Assembly: GCF_018613675.1 (NCBI RefSeq)
Contig: NZ_JAGGPQ010000017.1
Location: 1 to 64,000, forward strand
Reading direction: 5' to 3'
DNA: 64,000 nt
Source: Arthrobacter sp. ISL-85
GTDB taxonomy: Bacteria > Actinomycetota > Actinomycetes > Actinomycetales > Micrococcaceae
The position numbers and the translations under genes were made by a program. Below are positions 51,450 to 59,121 of this stretch, one piece after another (within the stretch, counting starts at the first letter, position 1; every line of letters begins with the position of its first letter). Under the pieces are notes generated by a model. That model was not told where the DNA came from, did no database searches, and worked only from the letters and a program-made list of their open reading frames with translations.

Positions 51450-52892
51450 ATGCCTGAAACTGCCGCCACAGCTGATACCCGTACGCCCTCAGGACGCCTG
51501 GCCCTCGCCGCGTCACCGGAAAGAATTGCGCTCGGACCCCTCGACGGCCGTTACCAGCCCACAGTCGCGCCCCTCGTGGACTACCTGTCCGAAGCCGCGC
51601 TCAACCGGGACCGCGTGGCCGTCGAAGTCGAATGGCTTATCCACCTGACCAGCAACAACGTCCTTCCCGGCGCCGGTCCTTTGAGCGAAGAACAGCAGGA
51701 GCAGCTCCGCGCCATCGTCACCGAATTCGACGCCGCTTCCGTGGCGGAACTGGCTGAAATCGAAGCCGTCACAGTCCACGACGTCAAGGCGGTGGAGTAC
51801 TACATCGGCCGCCGCCTCCCCGCCATCGGCATCGAAAACCTGACTGCCATGGTCCACTTCGGCTGCACATCCGAGGACATCAACAACCTCTCCTATGCGC
51901 TGGGCGTCAAGGGCGCCGTGGAGGACGTGTGGCTGCCTGCAGCCCGCGCCCTCGTGGCCCAGATCAGCAGGATGGCGGAGGACAACCGGGCTGTTCCCAT
52001 GCTCTCCCGCACCCACGGCCAGCCGGCCACGCCCACCACTTTGGGCAAGGAACTGGCCGTCATCGCGCACCGCCTGACACGGCAGCTGGACCGCATCGCC
52101 AGGACCGAATACCTGGGCAAGATCAACGGCGCCACCGGCACCTATGCGGCCCACGTGGCCTCCGTCCCCGGCGCCGACTGGCAGCAGGTTTCCAGGTCGT
52201 TCGTGGAGGGCCTGGGCCTCACCTGGAACCCCCTCACCACCCAGATCGAAAGCCACGACTGGCAGGCCGAGCTCTACGCCGACGTGGCCCGCTTCAACCG
52301 CATCCTGCACAACGTCTGCACTGATGTCTGGAGCTACATCTCCATCGGCTACTTCGCGCAGATCCCGGTGGCCGGCGCAACCGGCTCGTCCACCATGCCG
52401 CACAAGGTCAATCCCATCCGCTTCGAGAACGCTGAGGCCAACCTCGAGATCTCCAACGGCCTGCTGGACACTTTGGCTGCCACCCTGGTGACCTCCCGGT
52501 GGCAGCGCGACCTCACCGACTCCTCCAGCCAGCGCAACATCGGGGTGGCGTTCGGCCACTCCCTGCTGGCCATCTCCAATGTGGCCAAGGGCCTGGAGCG
52601 CCTCGACGTGGCCGAGGACGTCCTGGCAGCGGACCTGGACACCAACTGGGAGGTCCTGGGCGAGGCCATCCAGATGGTCATGCGCGCCGAGGCGATTGCC
52701 GGCGTCGAGGGCATGGAAAACCCCTACGAGCGCCTCAAGGACCTCACCCGCGGCCAGCGCGTGGACGCTGCCCGCATGCAGGAGTTCGTCCAGGGCCTGG
52801 GCCTTTCCCCCGAGGCCGAAGCGCGGCTGCTCTCCCTCACGCCCGGAAAGTACACCGGCATCGCCAACCAGCTGGTGGACCACCTGAAGTAG
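51450..52892 (+). CDS. purB: Adenylosuccinate lyase
   Basis: Two steps in purine synthesis: SAICAR to AICAR and adenylosuccinate to AMP. 480 residues; fumarase-superfamily signature GATGSSTMPHKVNPIRFE with the catalytic loop serine, CTSEDINNLS and SRTHGQPATPTTLGKE. The ATG at 51450 follows ATGAAAGAATC; a weak ribosome site. Ends at a GC-rich hairpin. Confidence 0.97.
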   Translation: MPETAATADTRTPSGRLALAASPERIALGPLDGRYQPTVAPLVDYLSEAALNRDRVAVEVEWLIHLTSNNVLPGAGPLSEEQQEQLRAIVTEFDAASVAELAEIEAVTVHDVKAVEYYIGRRLPAIGIENLTAMVHFGCTSEDINNLSYALGVKGAVEDVWLPAARALVAQISRMAEDNRAVPMLSRTHGQPATPTTLGKELAVIAHRLTRQLDRIARTEYLGKINGATGTYAAHVASVPGADWQQVSRSFVEGLGLTWNPLTTQIESHDWQAELYADVARFNRILHNVCTDVWSYISIGYFAQIPVAGATGSSTMPHKVNPIRFENAEANLEISNGLLDTLAATLVTSRWQRDLTDSSSQRNIGVAFGHSLLAISNVAKGLERLDVAEDVLAADLDTNWEVLGEAIQMVMRAEAIAGVEGMENPYERLKDLTRGQRVDAARMQEFVQGLGLSPEAEARLLSLTPGKYTGIANQLVDHLK

Positions 52893-52923
52893 CCCCCGCA
52901 GCAGGGCAGGGCAGTACGACGGC

Positions 52924-52952
52924 GGCGCCGGGCTTCGAAGAGGTCCGGCGCC
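52924..52952 (+). terminator. Hairpin terminator after purB
   Basis: GGCGCCGG (52924-52931) pairs with CCGGCGCC (52945-52952) over a 13-nt loop, followed by TTCCT. 32 bases after the purB stop. Confidence 0.6.
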
Positions 52953-52999
52953 TTCCTGATGCCCTGGCCTTCCTTATGCCCTGGCCTTCCTTATGCCCC
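52953..52999. repeat. 17-bp tandem repeat, 2.8 copies
   Basis: Unit TTCCTKATGCCCTGGCC at 52953-52969 and 52970-52986 plus a partial copy to 52999, lying between purB and the phosphatase gene. Confidence 0.75.
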
Positions 53000-53058
53000 A
53001 GCAGCGGGGGGACGGCCAGGAAGCACGCCTGCGCCGCCAGGGGTGGGAAACTGGGAAC

Positions 53059-53736
53059 ATGAAGCTGCTCCTTATCCGCCACGGCGAAACCCCCGGCAAC
53101 GTGCTGGGCCAGCTGGACACCGACCACCCAGGCCCCGGATTGACCGAACTCGGCGAACGCCAGGCAGAGGCCATGGCCCGGGCTCTTGCCAACGAACGCA
53201 TTGGCGCGCTGTACGCGTCCACGTTGATCCGGACGCAGATTACTGCCGCCCCGCTGGCACGGCTGCACACCCTTGATGTTGAGGTGCTGGACGGGCTGCA
53301 CGAGATCGAGGCCGGATCACTGGAGAAGCTCACCGACCACGAATCACACAAGCGCTACATGGGGACGGTCATCTCCTGGGCCGCCGGCGACCTGGACCGC
53401 CGCATGCCGGCAGGGCCGGACGGCCACGAATTCTTCGAGCGGTTCGACGCTGCCATTGCGCACGCGGTGGAGCGGGCGGAACGCCAGCAGCACGGCACCA
53501 TTGCCGTGGTTAGCCATGGCGCCGCCATCCGCACTTGGGCGGGGCTCCGGGCCGAGGGCGCAGATCATGAGTTCGCTGCCCGCCATGTCCTGGCCAACAC
53601 CGGAATCGTGGCTCTGGAGGGCAGCCTGGCAACCGGCTGGAACCTGATCCACTGGGACGGAAGCCCGGTGGGAGGCCTTGCCTTGGCGGACCCTACCGCC
53701 GAGGATCCGACGGGTCGGGACGTAGCCGCCCCTTAG
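53059..53736 (+). CDS. Histidine phosphatase (phosphoglycerate mutase-like)
   Basis: A 225-residue protein with the RHG signature LIRHGETPGN at the N-terminus, an Arg in YASTLIRTQITA, Glu in LHEIEAGS and the second His in VSHGAAIRTW. This is the phosphohistidine phosphatase/phosphoglycerate mutase fold; the substrate is open. Start ATG 53059 (CTGGGAAC upstream). Its stop overlaps the kinase gene stop by three bases. Confidence 0.9.
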   Translation: MKLLLIRHGETPGNVLGQLDTDHPGPGLTELGERQAEAMARALANERIGALYASTLIRTQITAAPLARLHTLDVEVLDGLHEIEAGSLEKLTDHESHKRYMGTVISWAAGDLDRRMPAGPDGHEFFERFDAAIAHAVERAERQQHGTIAVVSHGAAIRTWAGLRAEGADHEFAARHVLANTGIVALEGSLATGWNLIHWDGSPVGGLALADPTAEDPTGRDVAAP

Positions 53737-54692
53737 GCCTGCTGCCGAAGGCGCCGGGGCGAAAAGGCCCGCAGCGCGGGACACGGACGTGCATCCAGGT
53801 GGCTGCCGCGGGCGCCTTGAATGCTTTGGCTGCGGGACGGGACCCCTGGGATAAGCCGCGCTGCCATCGCTGCGGCATCTGCCGCCGTCGGCCGTTCCCA
53901 CGGGTCCATAGCCGTCAGGGACCGCAGCAAGGGGCGCCAGTCGCCGAGGTGGTCCGGGACTTCCGGTGACCGCAGGGTCCGGGCCACGAGGGATTCGATG
54001 GCGGTGCCCGGGAACGCCTTTGCGCCCGTGAAGAGTTCCAACAGGACCAGCCCCATGGCGTATACATCCCAGGAGGGTGAAGCTGCCCCTCCGGATGCCT
54101 GCTCGGGACTCATATAGTGCACCGTGCCGGACGAAATTCCTGGTTCGGGCGCCGAGCCGGTTGCGGCAGCAATGCCAAAATCGATAATCCGGACAGGGCT
54201 TCTCCGCAGGCCGCTCAGCATCAGGTTTGCGGGCTTGATATCACGATGCACAAGCCCGCGGGAATGAAGGTGTGCCAGCGCACCGAAAAGGCCGCGGGCC
54301 CAGGCCGCCACATCACCGGACGTGGGTTCCGCAACCCGGATGGTTTCGGCCAGGCTGGCCCCCAGGGCCAGTTCCTCCACGAGATATGGGCGCCCCGAAT
54401 GGGAACCGCTGCCGGCCACGACGCCCTGGGCCACAAGCCTCACGATGGACGGGTGGTTGAGACGTGCAAGGACGGCAGCCTCGGTGCGGATCCGCTGATG
54501 CTGCTTCCGGCTGTCAGCTGCCGCGATCTTCACAGCAACCTCTGGACCGCCCTCCAGGTCCACCGCACGAAAGACTTCGGCAGCGGAGCCCCTGCCCAGG
54601 CGTTCCCTCAGCTGGTAGCGGCCCGCCAGGGGCACGCCGGAGTTCAGCGGCGAATGCGGCAGCGTATCCACCGCCGTGCAGCCGTGCCTCAT
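53733..54692 (-). CDS. Soluble Ser/Thr protein kinase
   Basis: A 319-residue Hanks-type kinase. GRGSAAEVF P-loop at 33-41, VAVK Lys55, catalytic HRDIKPAN (149-156), DFG 171-173 and YMSPEQ 193-198 (in place of APE). No transmembrane helix or PASTA domain, so it is cytoplasmic. The ATG overlaps the stop of the small upstream gene (54689), suggesting one operon. Substrates are unknown. Confidence 0.93.
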   Translation of the reverse strand: MRHGCTAVDTLPHSPLNSGVPLAGRYQLRERLGRGSAAEVFRAVDLEGGPEVAVKIAAADSRKQHQRIRTEAAVLARLNHPSIVRLVAQGVVAGSGSHSGRPYLVEELALGASLAETIRVAEPTSGDVAAWARGLFGALAHLHSRGLVHRDIKPANLMLSGLRRSPVRIIDFGIAAATGSAPEPGISSGTVHYMSPEQASGGAASPSWDVYAMGLVLLELFTGAKAFPGTAIESLVARTLRSPEVPDHLGDWRPLLRSLTAMDPWERPTAADAAAMAARLIPGVPSRSQSIQGARGSHLDARPCPALRAFSPRRLRQQA

Positions 54693-54964
54693 GCGGAGAG
54701 GGCGGCGGAAGGGTGAGCGGCGGGGGCGTCAGGTGTCCACGCATCGAGCTGAAACCCACAAGCGCACCGCCACACAGCCGGAAGTTCGGTATCTCCGGCA
54801 TCGGTTGGAGCAAATGTGTAGCTGGCACGCTCCCACCGGAGCGCCGGCGTTACCAGCTGCATTGGAGAGCCGCAATGGCGGGCAGCCTTTCCCTGCGGCG
54901 CTGCGGTGCCGTCCAGGGTTGATCGCCTCAGGTCCAGGTTGCCGTCCGGGATCGTGGCACCCAT
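54689..54964 (-). CDS. Small Cys-containing protein upstream of kinase
   Basis: A 91-residue protein from ATG 54964 (a GTG at 55012 would add 16 residues). HCGSPMQL (His30, Cys31) and WRCACGFQL (Cys67, Cys69) form a possible zinc site around a central beta-rich part. Stop and kinase start share four bases, so the two are translationally coupled. I do not recognise the family; a role in regulating the kinase is inference. Confidence 0.65.
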   Translation of the reverse strand: MGATIPDGNLDLRRSTLDGTAAPQGKAARHCGSPMQLVTPALRWERASYTFAPTDAGDTELPAVWRCACGFQLDAWTPDAPAAHPSAALSA

Positions 54965-55058
54965 GCCGGACCCACGCGGTGAAACTTCGGTGGAAGAAAC
55001 CAACCCACTCACGACTCCATTGGAAGAAACTTCGGGGACGATCGTAAGCCTACATATA

Positions 55059-55086
55059 ACTAGCCGAGCTAGCTAGTCAGGCTAGT
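55059..55086. promoter_or_regulatory. CTAG-rich palindromic region
   Basis: ACTAGCC (55059-55065) and GGCTAGT (55080-55086) form an inverted repeat with AGCTAGCT (55067-55074) between. It precedes the kinase operon and overlaps the last codon of the MarR gene. Similar CTAGTTA text lies upstream of the MarR gene. Confidence 0.5.
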
Positions 55087-55597
55087 GAACTTTTAATTCT
55101 TCGCCATCGCGAACGTTTAGCGCCTCAGTCATGCGCTGCAGGAAGTCGACCACAACGCGCGCTTCCCCGGCAGTGAGGCCCTCCGCAACCGCCATCATGC
55201 GGCGGTGCATGGCGCCGAGGGTTTCCCGGACCTCGTTGTCCGACTCAACGGTGGGGACCACTACCACCGAACGGCGATCGGATGGATGCGCTTCGCGGCG
55301 GACGTGCCCGCTGGCCACAAGGCGATCGATCAGCGACGTGGTGGAAGCGCTAGTAATATTCAGGAACTTGCTCAGGTCCCTGGGGACAACCTGCTTGCCC
55401 GACGCCTGCGCCCTCAGCAGGTACCTCAGGGCAAGGATGTCCGTTTCCCCCATGCCCATGGAGTCCCTGGTGCTGCGGCGGATGTCGGTCTCGGCAGCCC
55501 GGTAGTCCCGGAGCGCCTTCAATACCGCTGCACTGTAGTCCAGTTGTCCGTCGGGCCCGTACCAGTAGCCGGAACCCTCGTTGCCTGTAGAAGCCAT
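55082..55597 (-). CDS. MarR family transcriptional regulator
   Basis: A 171-residue winged-HTH protein: recognition helix SASTTSLIDRLVASGHVRR and wing PSDRRSVVVVPT. On the minus strand TAAAAT lies six bases before the ATG, so the transcript may be leaderless. It may bind CTAG sites upstream of itself and of the kinase operon (inferred). Confidence 0.9.
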   Translation of the reverse strand: MASTGNEGSGYWYGPDGQLDYSAAVLKALRDYRAAETDIRRSTRDSMGMGETDILALRYLLRAQASGKQVVPRDLSKFLNITSASTTSLIDRLVASGHVRREAHPSDRRSVVVVPTVESDNEVRETLGAMHRRMMAVAEGLTAGEARVVVDFLQRMTEALNVRDGEELKVH

Positions 55598-55755
55598 GCC
55601 ATCATTTTAGACCGGCTGGTAACTAGACCGCCAAGTAACTTCCTCCTGGCGGCCCCAGCATTGGCGTTATCGAGGTGCTAACCGCGAGGAAACACCTGCG
55701 TAACTCCCGGCGCCTAGCCTTGTCAGGCATACCCCTCCGGCGAATCGAGGCAGAG

Positions 55756-56259
55756 ATGCAAACCAACCCCCGGCTGAACATCCGGCAGGTCTCCTGGTCC
55801 AACCCCGTTGGCGCCGACCTTCGCCGCGCCCAGCAGGCCGAACTTGACGCCCGCTTTGGCCGGCCTGACCACGAGCCCGGCCCGCCGCCGTCGGGCGCCG
55901 ACTGCGCCGTGTTCCTCGTGGCGTATGACAAGGGGTCGGGGCAGCCCGTGGGCTGCGGTGGGCTGCGTCTCCTGGATGGATCAACGGCGGAAATCAAGAG
56001 GCTCTACGTGCTGCCGTACACCCGGGGCTCCGGCGTTGCCAGCTCCATCCTCGCGGCCTTGGAGGCAGAAGCGTTCAGCCAGGGCATCACCCGCATCAAG
56101 GCGGAGGCCGGATCAGCCCAGCCTGACGGGCGGAACTTCTACGAAAATTCAGGATTCGAGCCCATCCCCAACTTCGGGCCCTACATCGGCGTGGAGCACT
56201 CGCACTGCTACGCCAAGCGCATCAACGCCCATAGCGCCGCGCAGACTGCGATGGCCTAG
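55756..56259 (+). CDS. GNAT family N-acetyltransferase
   Basis: A 167-residue acetyltransferase. ATG 55756 has GAGG five bases upstream; the frame is open to 55675. It has VGCGGLRLLDGSTAEIKRLYVLPYTRGSGVASS-type beta4-alpha3 signature (RGSGVA) and the C-terminal NFYENSGFEPIPNFGPY. Substrate unknown. Confidence 0.9.
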   Translation: MQTNPRLNIRQVSWSNPVGADLRRAQQAELDARFGRPDHEPGPPPSGADCAVFLVAYDKGSGQPVGCGGLRLLDGSTAEIKRLYVLPYTRGSGVASSILAALEAEAFSQGITRIKAEAGSAQPDGRNFYENSGFEPIPNFGPYIGVEHSHCYAKRINAHSAAQTAMA

Positions 56260-56313
56260 GGACGGGCCCGTCACACTGGGATTGCCGGCAGTGCCTTCGG
56301 CTAGTCTCGGCCT

Positions 56314-56748
56314 ATGGAATCAGCAGACATCACCTTCCGGACCCGCAAGTGGGTCCGCCCCGAGGACCTCAACGCCAACGGGACCCTCTTTGGCGGCAGC
56401 CTGCTGAAGTGGATCGATGAAGAGGCCGCCATCTACGCCATCCTCCAGCTGGGAAACGGGCGCGCAGTCACCAAGTACATTTCGGAGATCAACTTTGTCA
56501 GCTCCGCCGTCCAGGGCGACCTCATCGAGATGGGCTTGACCGCCACCCGGTTTGGCCGGACCTCACTGACCATGCGGGCCGAGGTCCGCAACATGATCAC
56601 CAGGCAGAGCATCCTCACCATCGAGGAGATCGTCTTCGTGAACCTGAGCCAGGACGGTAAGCCAGCGCCGCACGGCTATACCGAAATCACCTATGACCGG
56701 GACCGGATCCCCACCCACCACCTCAGCGGGACCGCAGTTCAGGACTAG
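56314..56748 (+). CDS. Acyl-CoA thioesterase (hotdog fold)
   Basis: A 144-residue single hotdog domain of the YciA/BACH type: NANGTLFGGSLLKWIDEEAA with the catalytic Asp in WIDE, KYISEINFVSSAVQGDL and the VFVNL strand. Hydrolyses acyl-CoA thioesters. It follows the GNAT gene by 54 bases. Confidence 0.9.
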   Translation: MESADITFRTRKWVRPEDLNANGTLFGGSLLKWIDEEAAIYAILQLGNGRAVTKYISEINFVSSAVQGDLIEMGLTATRFGRTSLTMRAEVRNMITRQSILTIEEIVFVNLSQDGKPAPHGYTEITYDRDRIPTHHLSGTAVQD

Positions 56749-56836
56749 CGCCGTCCAGGACCAAGATTTCCCCTCGGTTTACGCACAGGTCCCCAGCCGT
56801 TTCCCGAACTGGTCCAAAGTGGGCAGCCGGGCTGTT

Positions 56837-56857
56837 TATCGAATCGATAGCTATAAC
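56837..56857. promoter_or_regulatory. Palindrome and -10-like box upstream of ABC operon
   Basis: TATCGA-A-TCGATA (56837-56849) is a perfect palindrome; ATAGCTAT (56847-56854) overlaps it. TATAAC (56852-56857) could be a -10. It is about 80 bases before the lipoprotein start and is a candidate operator. Confidence 0.5.
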
Positions 56858-56932
56858 ACCCCGATTTTTGCCATGCCCGGCTATAGGCTGTGCGGACATG
56901 CTCCGATTCCAGTCCAGAAATGAGTCCTGATC

Positions 56933-58009
56933 GTGCGTAAATTGCAGACTTTGGTTGCCGCCGCTGTCGCCGCCACCCTTCTCGCCGGCTGCGGTGGTGC
57001 TTCCACCCCGCCGGCTTCAACCGGCGAAGCCTCCGGAGCTCCGGCAGGTGCGTCAGGTGACACCCTGGTTGTCTACACCAACTCCAACGGCGAAGGCCGT
57101 GGCGATTGGCTGGCCGCAAAGGCGGCCGAGGCGGGGTTCAAGATCGAGATCGTGGGGGCCGGCGGCGCCGATGCCACCAACAAACTCATTGCCGAAAAGA
57201 ACAACCCCATCGCCGACGTCGCTTTCGGCCTGAACAACATGTACTTCTCGCAGGTCAAGAATGAGGGCGCGTTGGAGGCCTACCAGCCCGCGTGGGCCGG
57301 CGAGGTGGACAAGGGCCTTGGCGACGGGGAGACGTACTGGCCCCTGGTGAAGCAGGCCATCCTTTTGGGCTACAACTCGGACAAGATCAGCAAAGACGCC
57401 GCGCCAAAGGACTGGACCGACCTGTGGACCAAGGACGAGTTCAAGAGCCGCTACGAGCGGGTCACCGGCCTGGGCACGGCCACGGCGCAGCTGGTCTTCG
57501 CCGGCATCCTCTCGCGGTACCGGGACGACTCCGGCGATTTGGGGATTTCCGACGACGGGTGGAAGCAGGTTGAGCAGTACTTCAAGAATGGCAGCCCCGC
57601 CGTAGCCAAAACTGACCTGTTCGCCCGCATTGCCTCCGGCGAAGTGGACATGGGCCAGATGCCGTCCTCGATCATTGCCGACCGCGAGAAGTCCTTCAAA
57701 GTGAACGTGGACACGGTCATCCCTTCCGTTGGAGTCCCGCTTGCAGTTGAGCAGATAGCCCTGGTGAAGGGAACCAAGAAGAAGGAGCAGGCGCAGAAGT
57801 TCATCGACTGGTTCGGCAGCGCAGAGGTCCAGGGCGAGTTCGCACAGAAGTTTAACGCCATGCCGGTCAACAAGGGTGCGCAGGCGAAGGCGAATCCCGA
57901 GGTAGTGGACTTCTTTGCCGGCCTTAAGCAGCAGGACATCGACTGGGGCTTCGTCCAGAAGAACATGGGCGCCTGGGTGGAGAAGATCGAACTTGAGTAC
58001 ATGACGTAA
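56933..58009 (+). CDS. ABC transporter substrate-binding lipoprotein (Fe3+/2-aminoethylphosphonate type)
   Basis: A 358-residue extracellular receptor with lipobox LLAGC (Cys20) after a basic N-terminus; SBP family 1/13 of the ferric-iron, thiamine or 2-aminoethylphosphonate group (YTNSNGEG and FIDWFGSAEVQ). Start GTG 56933. First gene of a three-gene operon; the next starts 47 bases later. The bound substrate is not deducible. Confidence 0.9.
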   Translation: MRKLQTLVAAAVAATLLAGCGGASTPPASTGEASGAPAGASGDTLVVYTNSNGEGRGDWLAAKAAEAGFKIEIVGAGGADATNKLIAEKNNPIADVAFGLNNMYFSQVKNEGALEAYQPAWAGEVDKGLGDGETYWPLVKQAILLGYNSDKISKDAAPKDWTDLWTKDEFKSRYERVTGLGTATAQLVFAGILSRYRDDSGDLGISDDGWKQVEQYFKNGSPAVAKTDLFARIASGEVDMGQMPSSIIADREKSFKVNVDTVIPSVGVPLAVEQIALVKGTKKKEQAQKFIDWFGSAEVQGEFAQKFNAMPVNKGAQAKANPEVVDFFAGLKQQDIDWGFVQKNMGAWVEKIELEYMT

Positions 58010-58056
58010 CCCGTACTGCCAGCCGCCGTTCCCGCGTTCCATCAGACAGGGTTGCC

Positions 58057-59121
58057 ATGATCCGCTTGGAAAACATCGAAGTTACCTTTGGCGATTTCAC
58101 CGCCATTCCGCATCTGGACCTGCACGTGCGCCCGGGCGAGTTCTTCACCCTCCTGGGGCCGTCCGGGTGCGGAAAGACGACGGCGCTGCGCACCCTGGCC
58201 GGCTTCATCCAGCCGACCAAGGGTACGGTCCGGGTGGACGGGAAGGATGTGACCCGCCTCCCAAGCGACAAGCGGCAGGTGGGCATGGTGTTCCAGAACT
58301 ATGCCCTGTTCCCCAGCATGAGCGTGTGGGAGAACATCGCCTTCGGGCTGCGGGTCCGGAAGGAAAAACCGGCAGACAGCGACCGCCTTGTACGGGACAT
58401 TGCACGGCGTGTGGAGCTCAGCGATGAGCAGCTGGCCAAGAACGTGGCCGAGCTGTCCGGTGGCCAGCAGCAGCGCGTGGCGGTTGCACGGGCCCTCGTG
58501 CTGCGGCCAAAGATCCTGCTGCTGGATGAGCCACTGTCCAACCTGGACGCCAAGCTCCGCCACCAGTTGCGCCAGCAGCTCAAGGACCTGCAGAGCGAGT
58601 TCGGCATCACCACCGTGTACGTCACCCATGACCAGGACGAGGCCCTTGCCATGAGTGACCGGGTGGCGGTGTTCAACAAGGGAGTGATTGAACAGGTCGG
58701 GACACCCCAGGAAATTTACGACCATGCCGCCACGGAGTTCGTCTGCAACTTCATCGGTGACAGCTCAGCCCTGACGCCGGACTTCGTGGCCGAGGTCAAC
58801 CGGCTCTCCGGCGCCGGCCTCAGCAGCGAGGCGAGATCCTACCTGCGCGTGGAAAAGGCCTCCCTGGACCAGCCCGCGGACGGAGGAAGCGCCGTCGGAC
58901 TACCCGCTACCGTGGTATCCAGGACGTACCACGGCCTGCACAGCCGGTATATGGTCCGCAGCCATGGCGCGGACATCCGCCTCCTGGTCAGGGAAGACGG
59001 AGCAGCGCACCCGGCGGCGGGCACCGCCACTACGGTCTACGTGCAGCCCGGGCACATCCTTCAGTACCATCCGGGTACTGGCGCCTCTCTGGCGCTGGAC
59101 CAGGCGGTTGCCCTGCCATGA
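58057..59121 (+). CDS. ABC transporter ATP-binding protein
   Basis: A 354-residue nucleotide-binding subunit: Walker A GPSGCGKT near 34, Q-loop MVFQNYALFP, signature LSGGQQQRVA, Walker B ILLLDEP and H-loop VTHDQDEA. The C-terminal ~110 residues form a TOBE-like domain. Its stop overlaps the ATG of the permease by four bases. Confidence 0.95.
   Translation: MIRLENIEVTFGDFTAIPHLDLHVRPGEFFTLLGPSGCGKTTALRTLAGFIQPTKGTVRVDGKDVTRLPSDKRQVGMVFQNYALFPSMSVWENIAFGLRVRKEKPADSDRLVRDIARRVELSDEQLAKNVAELSGGQQQRVAVARALVLRPKILLLDEPLSNLDAKLRHQLRQQLKDLQSEFGITTVYVTHDQDEALAMSDRVAVFNKGVIEQVGTPQEIYDHAATEFVCNFIGDSSALTPDFVAEVNRLSGAGLSSEARSYLRVEKASLDQPADGGSAVGLPATVVSRTYHGLHSRYMVRSHGADIRLLVREDGAAHPAAGTATTVYVQPGHILQYHPGTGASLALDQAVALP

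Noticed and set aside
51513-52883. Open frame of 456 residues on the minus strand across purB
   Set aside because: It lies opposite the well-supported purB; high-GC codon use creates long open antisense frames. No recognisable motif or ribosome site.
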